From Candidatus Hodarchaeota archaeon (GTDB lineage: Archaea; Asgardarchaeota; Heimdallarchaeia; Hodarchaeales; Hodarchaeaceae), in the NCBI GenBank assembly GCA_030589605.1, contig JAUUVJ010000123.1:1-9935 (forward strand): 9,935 nt of DNA, read 5' to 3'. Below the pieces are notes generated by a model. That model was not told where the DNA came from, made no database searches, and saw only the letters and a list, made by a program, of their open reading frames with translations. A program made the translations under genes and the position numbers. Position 1 is the first letter of the stretch, and each line of letters opens with the position of its first letter. Positions 1 to 6,156 of this stretch are shown here, in pieces.

Positions 1-786
1 ATACGACCATTAGATGCCAATGAAACTCTTGAAGCGACTCAGTATGGTATTCGAGTGAGTCAACTCTATCTTGCTCCCGAAACAGCAGCTAGTATTGCTG
101 AAGGTCTCACCTGTGCTGTTCAACAAAAACGAAAAAAAATTCACCCTGTCGCTCTTTTAGATCTTGTTGTTGGCACACCTGATATGATAACACTATCATT
201 TCGAAAAAATGATTGGGGAGTGACTGAAAAGAGATTCAGTAAATTTTCCTCAAGGTTAATCCAACAAGTTCCAGATTCTGATGATATAGAATACGAATTT
301 CGTTTACGTGATTTTCGTACAACTCTTTTTTTATGGGATTGGATAAAGGAATTACCAATTGAAAAACTAATTATGCGATATAATATTGGATCAGGAGATA
401 TCCATCGAATTGTAGAAACAGGTACATGGGTGGTTTCTGCGACTGCTGAAATAGCGGAATTATACTCGAGAAAAGATAAAAAATACAAAATTCTTGCAAA
501 AGCCGCTCAAACGTTAAGTGAACGTGTTGAATATGGAATAGAAAGTGATGGGGTAAGTTTAACTCGGATCCGCGGTATTGGTCGTAAGAGAGCGCGTACT
601 CTAATGAACCATGGAATACGTGACATTACAAAACTATTAACATTAAATGCAAAAGATTTAGCTAAAGTTCCAGGATTTGGAAGTGAATTAGCAGAAGCAA
701 TACTTAAAGAAGGAAGAAATGTAATACATCCTAATAAAGAAGTAGAAACACTTGAGAATGGTCTTGAAAATTATCTCTCAGAGTGA
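1..786 (+). CDS. hel308: Hel308-type Ski2-like DNA helicase, C-terminal part (5' truncated by window edge)
   Basis: The frame is open from base 1, so this is the end of a longer gene and the GTG at 55 is internal. About 261 codons are visible. Hel308 is an ATP-dependent 3'-5' DNA helicase that acts at stalled replication forks in Archaea. The motor domains lie upstream of the window. What is seen is the end of the winged-helix region (GIRVSQLYLAPETAASI), then the helical ratchet domain with its WIKELPIEKL ... GSGDIHRIVETGTW stretch. After that comes the terminal helix-hairpin-helix domain, with RIRGIGRKRAR followed by a second hairpin around KVPGFGSELAEAI. The RxRAR-type motif in domain 5 is typical of Hel308 and helps couple DNA binding to the motor. 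The short acidic tail looks intact. The related Ski2-like RNA helicases lack this HhH ending, which supports the Hel308 call. Confidence 0.88.
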   Translation: MRPLDANETLEATQYGIRVSQLYLAPETAASIAEGLTCAVQQKRKKIHPVALLDLVVGTPDMITLSFRKNDWGVTEKRFSKFSSRLIQQVPDSDDIEYEFRLRDFRTTLFLWDWIKELPIEKLIMRYNIGSGDIHRIVETGTWVVSATAEIAELYSRKDKKYKILAKAAQTLSERVEYGIESDGVSLTRIRGIGRKRARTLMNHGIRDITKLLTLNAKDLAKVPGFGSELAEAILKEGRNVIHPNKEVETLENGLENYLSE

Positions 787-814
787 GTTATTCAATAATG
801 ATTAATTATTTAAA

Positions 815-826
815 TCGTTTATACTC
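815..826 (+). promoter_or_regulatory. Possible TATA element for arsN2
   Basis: The stretch TCGTTTATACTC lies about 40 bases before the TTG start at 862. An archaeal TATA box here would start transcription some 15 to 20 bases before the gene. No Shine-Dalgarno sequence is seen before the TTG. The element is weak, and readthrough from hel308 (75-bp gap) is an alternative. Confidence 0.3.
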
Positions 827-861
827 TCAATCAAAGAATTTCTATTTGGTGTTGTAGAAAA

Positions 862-1287
862 TTGCGGATAAAAAGGGCTGTTGATCAGAATTCAACAGAT
901 ATTTTATCATTATTAATGAAAGTAAACCTACCTACGGAAGGTGTTACTGAAAATATTGATAATTTTTTCATTATTCACAATAATAATACAATTTTCGGTA
1001 GTATTGGGATTGAAATATATGGAGATGTGGGTCTTATGAGATCATTGGCTATCCTTCCTTCTCTTCAAGGTCGTGGATATGGTATGAATCTTGTTAATAC
1101 ACTGGAAAATTACGCTAAAGAAAAAGGGCTAAAAAAGCTTTATCTTCTGACAGATACAGCTGAAGAATTTTTTAAAAAGCTGAATTATAAGGTTATACCA
1201 AGGGAAAAAGCGAATCCTAAAATAAAAGAATCAGTAGAATTTGCAAAACTTTGTTCTTCTTCTCCTCTCCTGGAAAAGGATTTGTAG
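862..1287 (+). CDS. arsN2: Arsenic-resistance-type GNAT N-acetyltransferase, ArsN2-like
   Basis: This 141-residue single-domain GNAT protein would transfer an acetyl group from acetyl-CoA to an amine in the cytoplasm. The acetyl-CoA loop is QGRGYG at residues 69-74, preceded by LMRSLAILP at 58-66. Four stretches recall ArsN2 proteins: NLPTEGV near residue 25, EIYGDVGLMRSLA in the core, KKLYLLTDTAEEFF at 91-104, and the terminal SVEFAKLCSSSPLLEKDL. ArsN2 genes usually sit in ars operons. The related ArsN1 acetylates the organoarsenical phosphinothricin or its arsenic analogue, while the ArsN2 substrate is less clear. The TTG start is chosen because it is the only usual start codon in the open frame after the stop at 811, and it gives the normal family length. 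The gene faces a Cys-bearing regulator convergently. The GNAT fold is certain; ArsN2 is a strong resemblance. Confidence 0.8.
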   Translation: MRIKRAVDQNSTDILSLLMKVNLPTEGVTENIDNFFIIHNNNTIFGSIGIEIYGDVGLMRSLAILPSLQGRGYGMNLVNTLENYAKEKGLKKLYLLTDTAEEFFKKLNYKVIPREKANPKIKESVEFAKLCSSSPLLEKDL

Positions 1288-1339
1288 AGAAATGTCAAAA
1301 GCAGAGTTTCTTCTTGAATAGTGTAGGTTATTTGAGTTC

Positions 1340-2035
1340 TTAGAAGCTTAAAAGAGCAGGAACTAAGAAACTCATAATTTTCTTTTCTGCTTTCCGTAAA
1401 TGCTCTTCAAATGTTCTTCTCTTAATATTCATCTCATTTGCAAGACTTTCTAGGAACATTGCTCGGGGAATATCGTAATAACCCTTTTTATAGGCAATAC
1501 TGAGTGCTTCTTGTTGTCTTTTTGTGAAATTGTTAAGTAAATCATCTAAAGGAAGGTAAAATGGATATGGGCCCTTGGTACTTTTTAATGGGGCTAGTTT
1601 CAAAACATTGACCTCTGAATCAGGTAACCCTTTCCTAATATCATCTAGAATCAATCCTGCATCTTCAGGAGTGACGATTAAGTTAAGAATTTCTCGACCA
1701 GATAAATATTTGGTAGGTGGTAGTTCAAGACAATCATATTTACTGATTACCTTATCTAAAGGAAATTTAGTACATTTACACATCTTGAAGACTAACTGAA
1801 TGTGATTTCTGTCCGGAAATATCTTAATAACTTCACCTAGATCTTTTTCAAGATCAGGAATGGCTATTTCCAGATCTTTTTTCTCTCCTTTTAGCTCTAT
1901 AATGTCATTCTGGCTATTACACCAAAGTTGGATCTCTATATGAGGGTGGAGAAGTGAAAAATTTGCAAATGAATTTGAAATCTCGTTTTTATATTGAATT
2001 TCAAGTAAAAAATTATACAACATGGTACTTCCCAT
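1340..2035 (-). CDS. Bat-type helix-turn-helix (HTH_10) transcriptional regulator with a Cys-x-Cys motif
   Basis: The protein has 231 residues. The C-terminal domain (about 168-225) is a clear archaeal bat-like HTH. It has the family opening FTKRQQEALSIAYKKGYYDIPR, then a helix pair ending in the recognition segment KRRTFEEHLRKAEKKI. The N-terminal 165 residues form an alpha/beta sensor region without a PAS or GAF signature that I can recognise. It carries C39, C86, C88 and C102. The C-x-C-x13-C arrangement could bind a metal or metalloid, or act as a redox switch; that is inference. Proteins of this type bind promoters of nearby genes. Here the neighbours are arsN2 (convergent) and an EamA permease (divergent). 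The ATG at 2035 is chosen; an ATG at 2023 would shorten the protein by four residues. A GTATAC element about 25 bases before the ATG suits a leaderless transcript. Confidence 0.8.
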   Translation of the reverse strand: MGSTMLYNFLLEIQYKNEISNSFANFSLLHPHIEIQLWCNSQNDIIELKGEKKDLEIAIPDLEKDLGEVIKIFPDRNHIQLVFKMCKCTKFPLDKVISKYDCLELPPTKYLSGREILNLIVTPEDAGLILDDIRKGLPDSEVNVLKLAPLKSTKGPYPFYLPLDDLLNNFTKRQQEALSIAYKKGYYDIPRAMFLESLANEMNIKRRTFEEHLRKAEKKIMSFLVPALLSF

Positions 2036-2056
2036 CTTATTATCTTATTCCAAAAG

Positions 2057-2062
2057 GTATAC
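2057..2062. promoter_or_regulatory. Symmetric TATA-like element between divergent regulator and permease
   Basis: GTATAC is its own reverse complement, so it could serve as a TATA box in both directions. On the - strand its centre lies about 25 bases before the regulator ATG at 2035, the right distance for a leaderless archaeal transcript. On the + strand a start near 2085 would place the SD-bearing leader ORF at 2104 within the transcript. The promoter role is inferred from position only. Confidence 0.4.
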
Positions 2063-2074
2063 TGATTATTGATT

Positions 2075-2087
2075 CATATGCCATATG
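2075..2087. repeat. Tandem CATATG half-sites, possible operator
   Basis: Two copies of CATATG begin at 2075 and 2082, seven bases apart. The second lies within the palindrome CCATATGG (2081-2088). They sit between the GTATAC element and the permease, next to the presumed + strand transcription start, a usual place for an archaeal repressor site. The divergent regulator is the natural candidate to bind here. This is inference from position and symmetry. Confidence 0.3.
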
Positions 2088-2136
2088 GAGGGTGTTAACT
2101 AATATGTCTTTCGATTATGAATGTAATTGGTATTAA
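2087..2136 (+). promoter_or_regulatory. Shine-Dalgarno plus possible 10-codon leader peptide ORF, stop overlapping the permease start
   Basis: A strong Shine-Dalgarno sequence, GGAGGGTG (2087-2094), precedes an ATG at 2104. That ATG opens a short frame encoding MSFDYECNWY and ending at TAA 2134-2136. The last A of the stop is the first base of the permease ATG at 2136, giving a TAATG overlap. The layout suggests translational coupling: ribosomes finishing the leader would restart on the permease. The SD is well placed for the leader but too far (over 40 bases) to serve 2136 directly. The frame stays open upstream into the antisense of the regulator, so only the part after 2104 is proposed as real. 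Confidence 0.4.
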
Positions 2137-3146
2137 TGATGCAAATAATCCAAAACGAGAAACAAAAAGCAAAAATGGTTCTTTTGAACGCGAACTTAAT
2201 CTGGGGTATAACTCCGATATTTTTAGAAGTAGTTTTGCAGTATATTGATCCTCTTCAAGCAACGACATTGCGATTTGGAATAGCTGTAATTATGCTAACA
2301 TTTGTTTTATATTTAACGAAGGGAAAGAATGCTTTTTCTTTTTTATCAGTGAAATCAGTAATCCTTCTTGGTTGGTTAGATGCTTTTGGATATTTAGCTG
2401 CAACAGTAGGTCAGGATATAACAACTGCAGGATTAGCAACTTTATTCTCATCCATTTATGTTTTCATTGTACCCTTTGTTGCATGGAAGCTAGAGGGAAC
2501 GAATATTTCTAAAAGAATTATTTTGGTAGGATTTCTCTCCATATTAGGTATTTTTCTCATAAGCTATAATGGCAATTGGACGAATTTCGCGAATTCGTCA
2601 ATTAATGGAATTCTCATCTTGATTTTCTCTGCAATAATGTGGGGATTCTACACCGTAATAACAAGTAAATTCTTGGGAACTTCAAAAACAAAAGGTGAGG
2701 AAGTTGATTTACTAAGTTTCACCTATGCTAGCCTCTTTCACACCTTTCTAGCATTATCGGTTTTTTCAATTATCAATGCTAAACCGATACTGATTATTCC
2801 TCTTGAAATTATTCCATACATTTTATACTTGGGATTATTCCCTACAATTTTTGCGCTTTCAATGTGGAATTGGGCTATTACAAGACTAGGTTCAGTTAGC
2901 ACTTCATTTTTTCAGTTACTACAGATAATTATACCTTTTGTTTTAGAATTTGTATTCTTCCAACAATTTTATTCAGCATGGATCTATAGCGGAATTGTAT
3001 TAATACTCCTCTCATCTGCATGGATGAATGAGGAAGATACTGATACATCTACAATTCAAGTAGAATCTTTAACCCGGGGTGATTCACTCCCTCTTGATAC
3101 AGTTTCACGAAATAATCCAAATATGAATCCCAATCAATGTTGTTGA
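2136..3146 (+). CDS. EamA-family (drug/metabolite transporter) ten-helix permease
   Basis: This hydrophobic membrane protein of 336 residues has two EamA repeats, five membrane helices each. The first begins at LLNANLIWGITPIF, with the G-x-x-P turn typical of helix 1. The second begins near NGILILIFSAIMWGFYTVI. The last helix (SAWIYSGIVLILLSSAWM) matches the end of such proteins. EamA proteins export amino acids, purines, drugs or other metabolites, and the substrate cannot be read from the sequence. ATG 2136 is chosen because it overlaps the leader stop; TTG 2127 and ATG 2139 are alternatives, and TAA at 2124-2126 closes the frame upstream. A polar tail of about 40 residues follows the last helix and ends in Cys-Cys, which is unusual. 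Its place next to a Cys-rich regulator and arsN2 hints at export of a toxic compound, without proof. Confidence 0.85.
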   Translation: MMQIIQNEKQKAKMVLLNANLIWGITPIFLEVVLQYIDPLQATTLRFGIAVIMLTFVLYLTKGKNAFSFLSVKSVILLGWLDAFGYLAATVGQDITTAGLATLFSSIYVFIVPFVAWKLEGTNISKRIILVGFLSILGIFLISYNGNWTNFANSSINGILILIFSAIMWGFYTVITSKFLGTSKTKGEEVDLLSFTYASLFHTFLALSVFSIINAKPILIIPLEIIPYILYLGLFPTIFALSMWNWAITRLGSVSTSFFQLLQIIIPFVLEFVFFQQFYSAWIYSGIVLILLSSAWMNEEDTDTSTIQVESLTRGDSLPLDTVSRNNPNMNPNQCC

Positions 3147-3634
3147 TTGATTTTGTACCTTTATTTCTAGGGAAAATAATTGAATATTGGAGTTAACTAG
3201 TAAATTCTAATGATCGATATTTCGTCAAAACAAAATGGTATCCATTTAACTAATAACAACTGAGATAGATTCGATGTTTCAAGTGAATGGAAAAATATCT
3301 AGCTTCATACCTCTATTTTTTTCTTTTCAGCAATATTCATAGAAATATACTTTTTCTGGGAGTTTGAATCAAATTTCTAAAAGTAATTTTAAAAAGGTTA
3401 ATCTTATTGATATTTCAGCCCTAGTGTTCCTATGTGGAAATTGATCCCCAAAAAATTTTTGAACGTAAAATTCAGGGTTTATACCGATTTAGATTTAGGT
3501 CAAGCCCCTTTCTTTATTTTTATGCTTCTTTTCTGTTAAACAAAGTCGTATCAGTTTTTCTCAAATAGGATTACATAACTCTCATTTTTTCAATATAGAT
3601 CTTCCTGCATTTCTCCTAAATTCTGAATTAAAAT

Positions 3635-3650
3635 AGAAACAGTTTTATAA
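3635..3650 (+). promoter_or_regulatory. Archaeal promoter (BRE plus TATA) for the DEAD-box helicase
   Basis: Purine-rich bases (AGAAAC) are directly followed by a good TATA box, TTTTATAA (3643-3650). Transcription would start near 3672, leaving a 5' leader of about 115 bases. A second TATA-like run, TATATAA (3766-3772), lies only 14 bases from the ATG, too near for normal archaeal initiation. The assignment rests on motif and distance. Confidence 0.45.
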
Positions 3651-3730
3651 GTAAAATATAGAAAACATTAATTAGATATTAGAAGTAGTGGGGATTCGTT
3701 AGGAGATAGTCTACTCTTTTAATACTACTC

Positions 3731-3751
3731 ATTGTAACAAATAATTACAAT
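3731..3751 (+). repeat. Perfect 7-bp inverted repeat in the leader of the helicase gene
   Basis: ATTGTAA (3731-3737) and TTACAAT (3745-3751) pair perfectly around a seven-base loop, ending 34 bases before the helicase ATG. In the mRNA this could form a weak AU-rich hairpin. In DNA it could be a binding site. RNA helicase genes are often controlled through their leaders in the cold, so a thermosensitive hairpin is conceivable, though not shown. Confidence 0.35.
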
Positions 3752-3785
3752 AATAACAGCGATACTATATAACAGTGAAATTCTT

Positions 3786-5039
3786 ATGACAAATACTACA
3801 ACATTCAAGCAACTGGGTATCATTGAACCCATTCTTCGAGTTTGTTCCGAAGAAAAATTCATTCGACCAACAGAAATTCAAGAAAAATCAATCCCTCATA
3901 TTAATGCGGGAAAAGATGTGATTGGAGAGGCAGCTACGGGTAGCGGAAAAACACTCGCGTTTGCTTCTGGCATTATTCAACGTATAAATAAAGGACAGGG
4001 AATTCAAGCATTAATAGTCACTCCCACTCGAGAATTAGCTCAACAAGTAACTGAGATGACTCGAGAACTTTCAAGATACAAACCTCTGAATATATTCGCA
4101 ATTTATGGTGGGGTTTCAATCAATCCTCAAATTCAGAATTTAAAAAGAGCTAATATTATTATTGGTACTCCAGGTCGATTAATCGATCATATTAGACGAA
4201 ATACAATTAATTTGAAAAATGTAAAGATATTAGTCCTTGATGAATGTGATAGATTATTAGATATGGGATTCATACCTGATGTAGAGACAATTATTAGACA
4301 ACTTCCCCGAAATCGTCAAACTCTCCTCTTTTCAGCAACAATTCCATTTGAAGTGAACCGTCTTGCTCAAAAGTATATGGATAATCCGATAGATGTAGAA
4401 GCAGAACCTTTAGTTGATCCAAAAAAACTAAGACAATTTTATTATGGTCCTGTTCATGACTCTTTGAAATTTTCATTACTTGTTCATTTATTAAGGTACA
4501 ATATGAAAAAAGGCCTTTCACTGATCTTTTGTAATACTAGAAGATATACAGACTTCGTAGCTAGAAATTTAGCTGATATTGGAATTAAAGCAACATCTCT
4601 CCATGGAGGGTTAACACAAAGTGAGAGGACTAAAAGACTAAATAATTTTCAAAATCAACAAACCAAGATTTTAGTAGCTACTGATGTTGCTGCAAGAGGA
4701 TTAGACATTTCAGGAGTTACAATTGTTTTCAATTATGACCTTCCTGAAAATCGAAAACAATATATTCATCGAATCGGCCGAACAGCTCGAGCAGGTAAAG
4801 CAGGTAATGCTATAACTCTCGTGGGGCAGAGAGATAATGAAAAATTCTATCAATTATTTCGAGACAGTAGAAATACGATTAAAAAAGGTGAAGTTCCACA
4901 TATTAAAAAAATCGAGACAAAAAGGTTTTCTTCATCTTCTCACAGAAGAAACTTTTCTAGAGCTCAAAACAACAAAAGTCATAGAAGAAGTATAAAACCC
5001 AAATCTCGAAAGGTTCAATATTCTCGATATGCAGTTTAA
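3786..5039 (+). CDS. DEAD-box ATP-dependent RNA helicase with a DECD motif II
   Basis: This complete 417-residue helicase unwinds RNA duplexes using ATP. All family motifs are present in order: the F(x)Q/Q-motif region with RPTEIQEKSIP (27-37), motif I ATGSGKT (50-56), Ia PTREL (80-84), GG (108-109), Ib TPGR (128-131), motif II DECD (152-155), III SAT (183-185), IV LIFCNTR (246-252), V ATDVAARGLD (298-307) and VI HRIGRTARAG (328-337). The two RecA-like domains are followed by a basic Ser/Arg/Lys-rich tail of about 40 residues, likely an RNA-binding extension. The Cys in place of Ala in motif II is the variant seen in the eukaryotic Sub2/UAP56 group, but overall the protein reads like a bacterial or archaeal CsdA/RhlE-type helicase. 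A role in ribosome assembly or cold-time RNA remodelling is likely. It is a stand-alone gene with a long leader. Confidence 0.93.
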   Translation: MTNTTTFKQLGIIEPILRVCSEEKFIRPTEIQEKSIPHINAGKDVIGEAATGSGKTLAFASGIIQRINKGQGIQALIVTPTRELAQQVTEMTRELSRYKPLNIFAIYGGVSINPQIQNLKRANIIIGTPGRLIDHIRRNTINLKNVKILVLDECDRLLDMGFIPDVETIIRQLPRNRQTLLFSATIPFEVNRLAQKYMDNPIDVEAEPLVDPKKLRQFYYGPVHDSLKFSLLVHLLRYNMKKGLSLIFCNTRRYTDFVARNLADIGIKATSLHGGLTQSERTKRLNNFQNQQTKILVATDVAARGLDISGVTIVFNYDLPENRKQYIHRIGRTARAGKAGNAITLVGQRDNEKFYQLFRDSRNTIKKGEVPHIKKIETKRFSSSSHRRNFSRAQNNKSHRRSIKPKSRKVQYSRYAV

Positions 5040-5071
5040 AATGTCTTCATTGGGAGCAATAATAGATTTTA

Positions 5072-5088
5072 TAATCCCCTAGGGATTA
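5072..5088. repeat. Perfect inverted repeat TAATCCC-CTA-GGGATTA downstream of the helicase gene
   Basis: Seven-base arms (5072-5078 and 5082-5088) pair perfectly around CTA, 33 bases after the helicase stop. No T-run follows on either strand, so it does not look like a standard terminator. The right arm, extended to TAGGGATTAAA (5080-5090), occurs again in opposite orientation at 8481-8491, just before the start of the ribbon-helix-helix gene. A protein-binding site is therefore more likely than a transcription stop. Confidence 0.45.
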
Positions 5089-5118
5089 AAAACAAATATC
5101 ATATTACAGGGATATTAT

Positions 5119-5140
5119 TCGTAAAACAGCAATTTTACGA
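5119..5140. repeat. Perfect 8-bp inverted repeat with a 6-base spacer
   Basis: TCGTAAAA (5119-5126) and TTTTACGA (5133-5140) are reverse complements around CAGCAA. Two arms of this size with a six-base centre resemble the layout of tyrosine-recombinase core sites, where each arm binds one recombinase and strands exchange at the spacer edges. It lies at the outer edge of the block that contains a tyrosine recombinase. A simple regulatory dyad is the alternative. No second copy was found in the window. Confidence 0.4.
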
Positions 5141-5149
5141 CGAAAAAGT

Positions 5150-5169
5150 ATTGTTAACAACATATAAAA
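5150..5169 (+). promoter_or_regulatory. TTGTTAACAA palindrome next to a TATA box (left copy)
   Basis: The 10-bp palindrome TTGTTAACAA (5151-5160) is followed two bases later by TATAAAA (5163-5169). The same palindrome occurs at 8524-8533, and there too it lies on the upstream side of a TATA-like run when read along the - strand genes. It could be the shared operator or activator site of the two transcription units of the block, or part of an attachment site. Confidence 0.4.
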
Positions 5170-5228
5170 CTGTATTTTGTTTCTGTATTAGATAATTTAT
5201 TGAACTAAATTTTTTGGTCCTTTTAATG

Positions 5229-5261
5229 TATAATAAAATAGCTTGAATCAGTATGCTATTT
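5229..5261 (+). promoter_or_regulatory. TATA box and overlapping dyad operator of the three-gene operon
   Basis: TATAATA (5229-5235) gives a predicted start near 5256, about 30 bases before the ATG at 5287. Directly after it, AAATAGC (5236-5242) and GCTATTT (5255-5261) form a perfect 7-bp inverted repeat with a 12-base spacer. The dyad covers the region from the TATA box to the expected transcription start, the classic position of an archaeal repressor site. Autoregulation by the operon, as in toxin-antitoxin systems, would fit. Confidence 0.45.
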
Positions 5262-5286
5262 CATTTAATTGTTGGATTTGGATCAT

Positions 5287-6153
5287 ATGTCTAAAAACAG
5301 CGGAGAGAATAAGAAAGAAGATGTCTTAATCTCAGAAAAAGGTACTCATTATTGTACATGTTTAGATTTGCCTGGAGGAATTTATAAAAAGGTAATAGGT
5401 AATCCAGAAATACCTGAATTGGAAAAAATTGAGATTCACGAAGCTCCATTCCGAATTATTGATGAATTAGAAGTGATTCGAACAATGGTCGAGGTATATC
5501 CTCCTATTGGTGAGTTGTTGACTGAATCCATCAAAAAAATGAAAGAAACTATTAGTACAATTGAAGATGAAACGGTAAAAAACGATGAGAAAGAAGAGCA
5601 AGATGGAAAAAAGGAAGCTAAAAAAGATCTTGAAGCTCTAAGGAAACAATCAAAAAAACTTGAGAAAGAATTAGAATCAATGGACCAATCAATGAAACAA
5701 AAAACATTTCTTCAGATAAAACATCATTTTACAAGTGATTTCTACTTATCTGATTATATTAAGCTAATGAGGAACATTCCTCCAAAAATAAAAAGATTGT
5801 TTGATGTTTTAGACAAAAATAGTGAAAAAAGCATTAAAACGATAATATGTAGTTTTAATGAAGTTAACGCTGAAAAATATAGTTTTAGAGAATTTGAATT
5901 TCCTCAAAAAATCTTACTTCCAACCCAAATTGAGAAAAAATTAGGTGCAGCAAAAATCACTGGTTTTCAATTGGGATTTGAGGAATCTCCTCTCGGTATT
6001 AATCAAATTGAATTGGAGAAGAATAAAGAGGAATTAAGGTTGAAAATTAAAATGAAATTTGAAATTGAAAAACCTTCTGAAATTTTCAGTCCAGAGATGA
6101 ATAGAAATATTGCAGAATGTGTAAATTTGCTAATAAGCGACAAGGGTGTATAA
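5287..6153 (+). CDS. Unknown coiled-coil protein, first gene of a three-gene operon
   Basis: I do not recognise this 288-residue protein. The N-terminal part holds a compact segment with HYCTCLDLPGG near residue 21, a possible Cys pair. A long, highly charged helix follows at about 78-140 (Lys/Glu-rich, with heptad-like leucines), very likely a coiled coil. The C-terminal half (about 145-288) has mixed helix and strand. Its PLGINQIEL ... ELRLKIKMKFEIEKP stretch looks like a beta hairpin. There are no membrane segments, no signal peptide and no nucleotide-binding motif. ATG 5287 is preferred over TTG 5269, which would only add six residues and has no SD. The next gene starts 3 bases after its stop, so the two are surely co-transcribed. 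Its place ahead of an MNT/HEPN-like pair suggests a partner or sensor for that pair; this is inference. Confidence 0.8.
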   Translation: MSKNSGENKKEDVLISEKGTHYCTCLDLPGGIYKKVIGNPEIPELEKIEIHEAPFRIIDELEVIRTMVEVYPPIGELLTESIKKMKETISTIEDETVKNDEKEEQDGKKEAKKDLEALRKQSKKLEKELESMDQSMKQKTFLQIKHHFTSDFYLSDYIKLMRNIPPKIKRLFDVLDKNSEKSIKTIICSFNEVNAEKYSFREFEFPQKILLPTQIEKKLGAAKITGFQLGFEESPLGINQIELEKNKEELRLKIKMKFEIEKPSEIFSPEMNRNIAECVNLLISDKGV

Positions 6154-6156
6154 TTA

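Larger units (their letters stand above)
3147..3785. other. Long intergenic region, no convincing gene
   Basis: These 639 bases separate the permease from the helicase. The start is T-rich (3149-3166), which fits termination of the permease transcript. The longest tidy small frame is 3432-3539, 35 codons with no SD and no recognisable features; I do not call it a gene. Frames elsewhere are broken by stops in all phases that I read. No tRNA-like fold or family of repeats was noticed. The downstream end carries a promoter and a hairpin, listed separately. It is long for an otherwise compact genome and could hide a small RNA. Confidence 0.6.

Noticed and set aside
141..488. 115-residue open frame on the - strand
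   Set aside because: Lies fully antisense to the Hel308 ratchet domain, which has clear homology; no SD or domain.
1575..1799. 74-residue + frame
   Set aside because: Antisense to the bat-HTH regulator; product has no recognisable features.
1954..2103. Upstream part of a 60-residue + frame
   Set aside because: Mostly antisense to the regulator. Only the SD-led end from 2104 is kept as a possible leader peptide.
3432..3539. 35-codon + frame in the long intergenic region
   Set aside because: No SD, no promoter at a suitable distance and no motif; such frames are expected by chance in 640 bases.
3766..3772. TATATAA as the helicase TATA box
   Set aside because: It lies only 14 bases before the ATG; transcription would start inside the coding sequence.
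4294..4521. 75-residue - frame
   Set aside because: Antisense to the core of the DEAD-box helicase.
5072..5088. Hairpin as an intrinsic terminator of the helicase gene
   Set aside because: No T-run follows on the + strand, and archaeal termination does not need a hairpin; kept as a dyad only.
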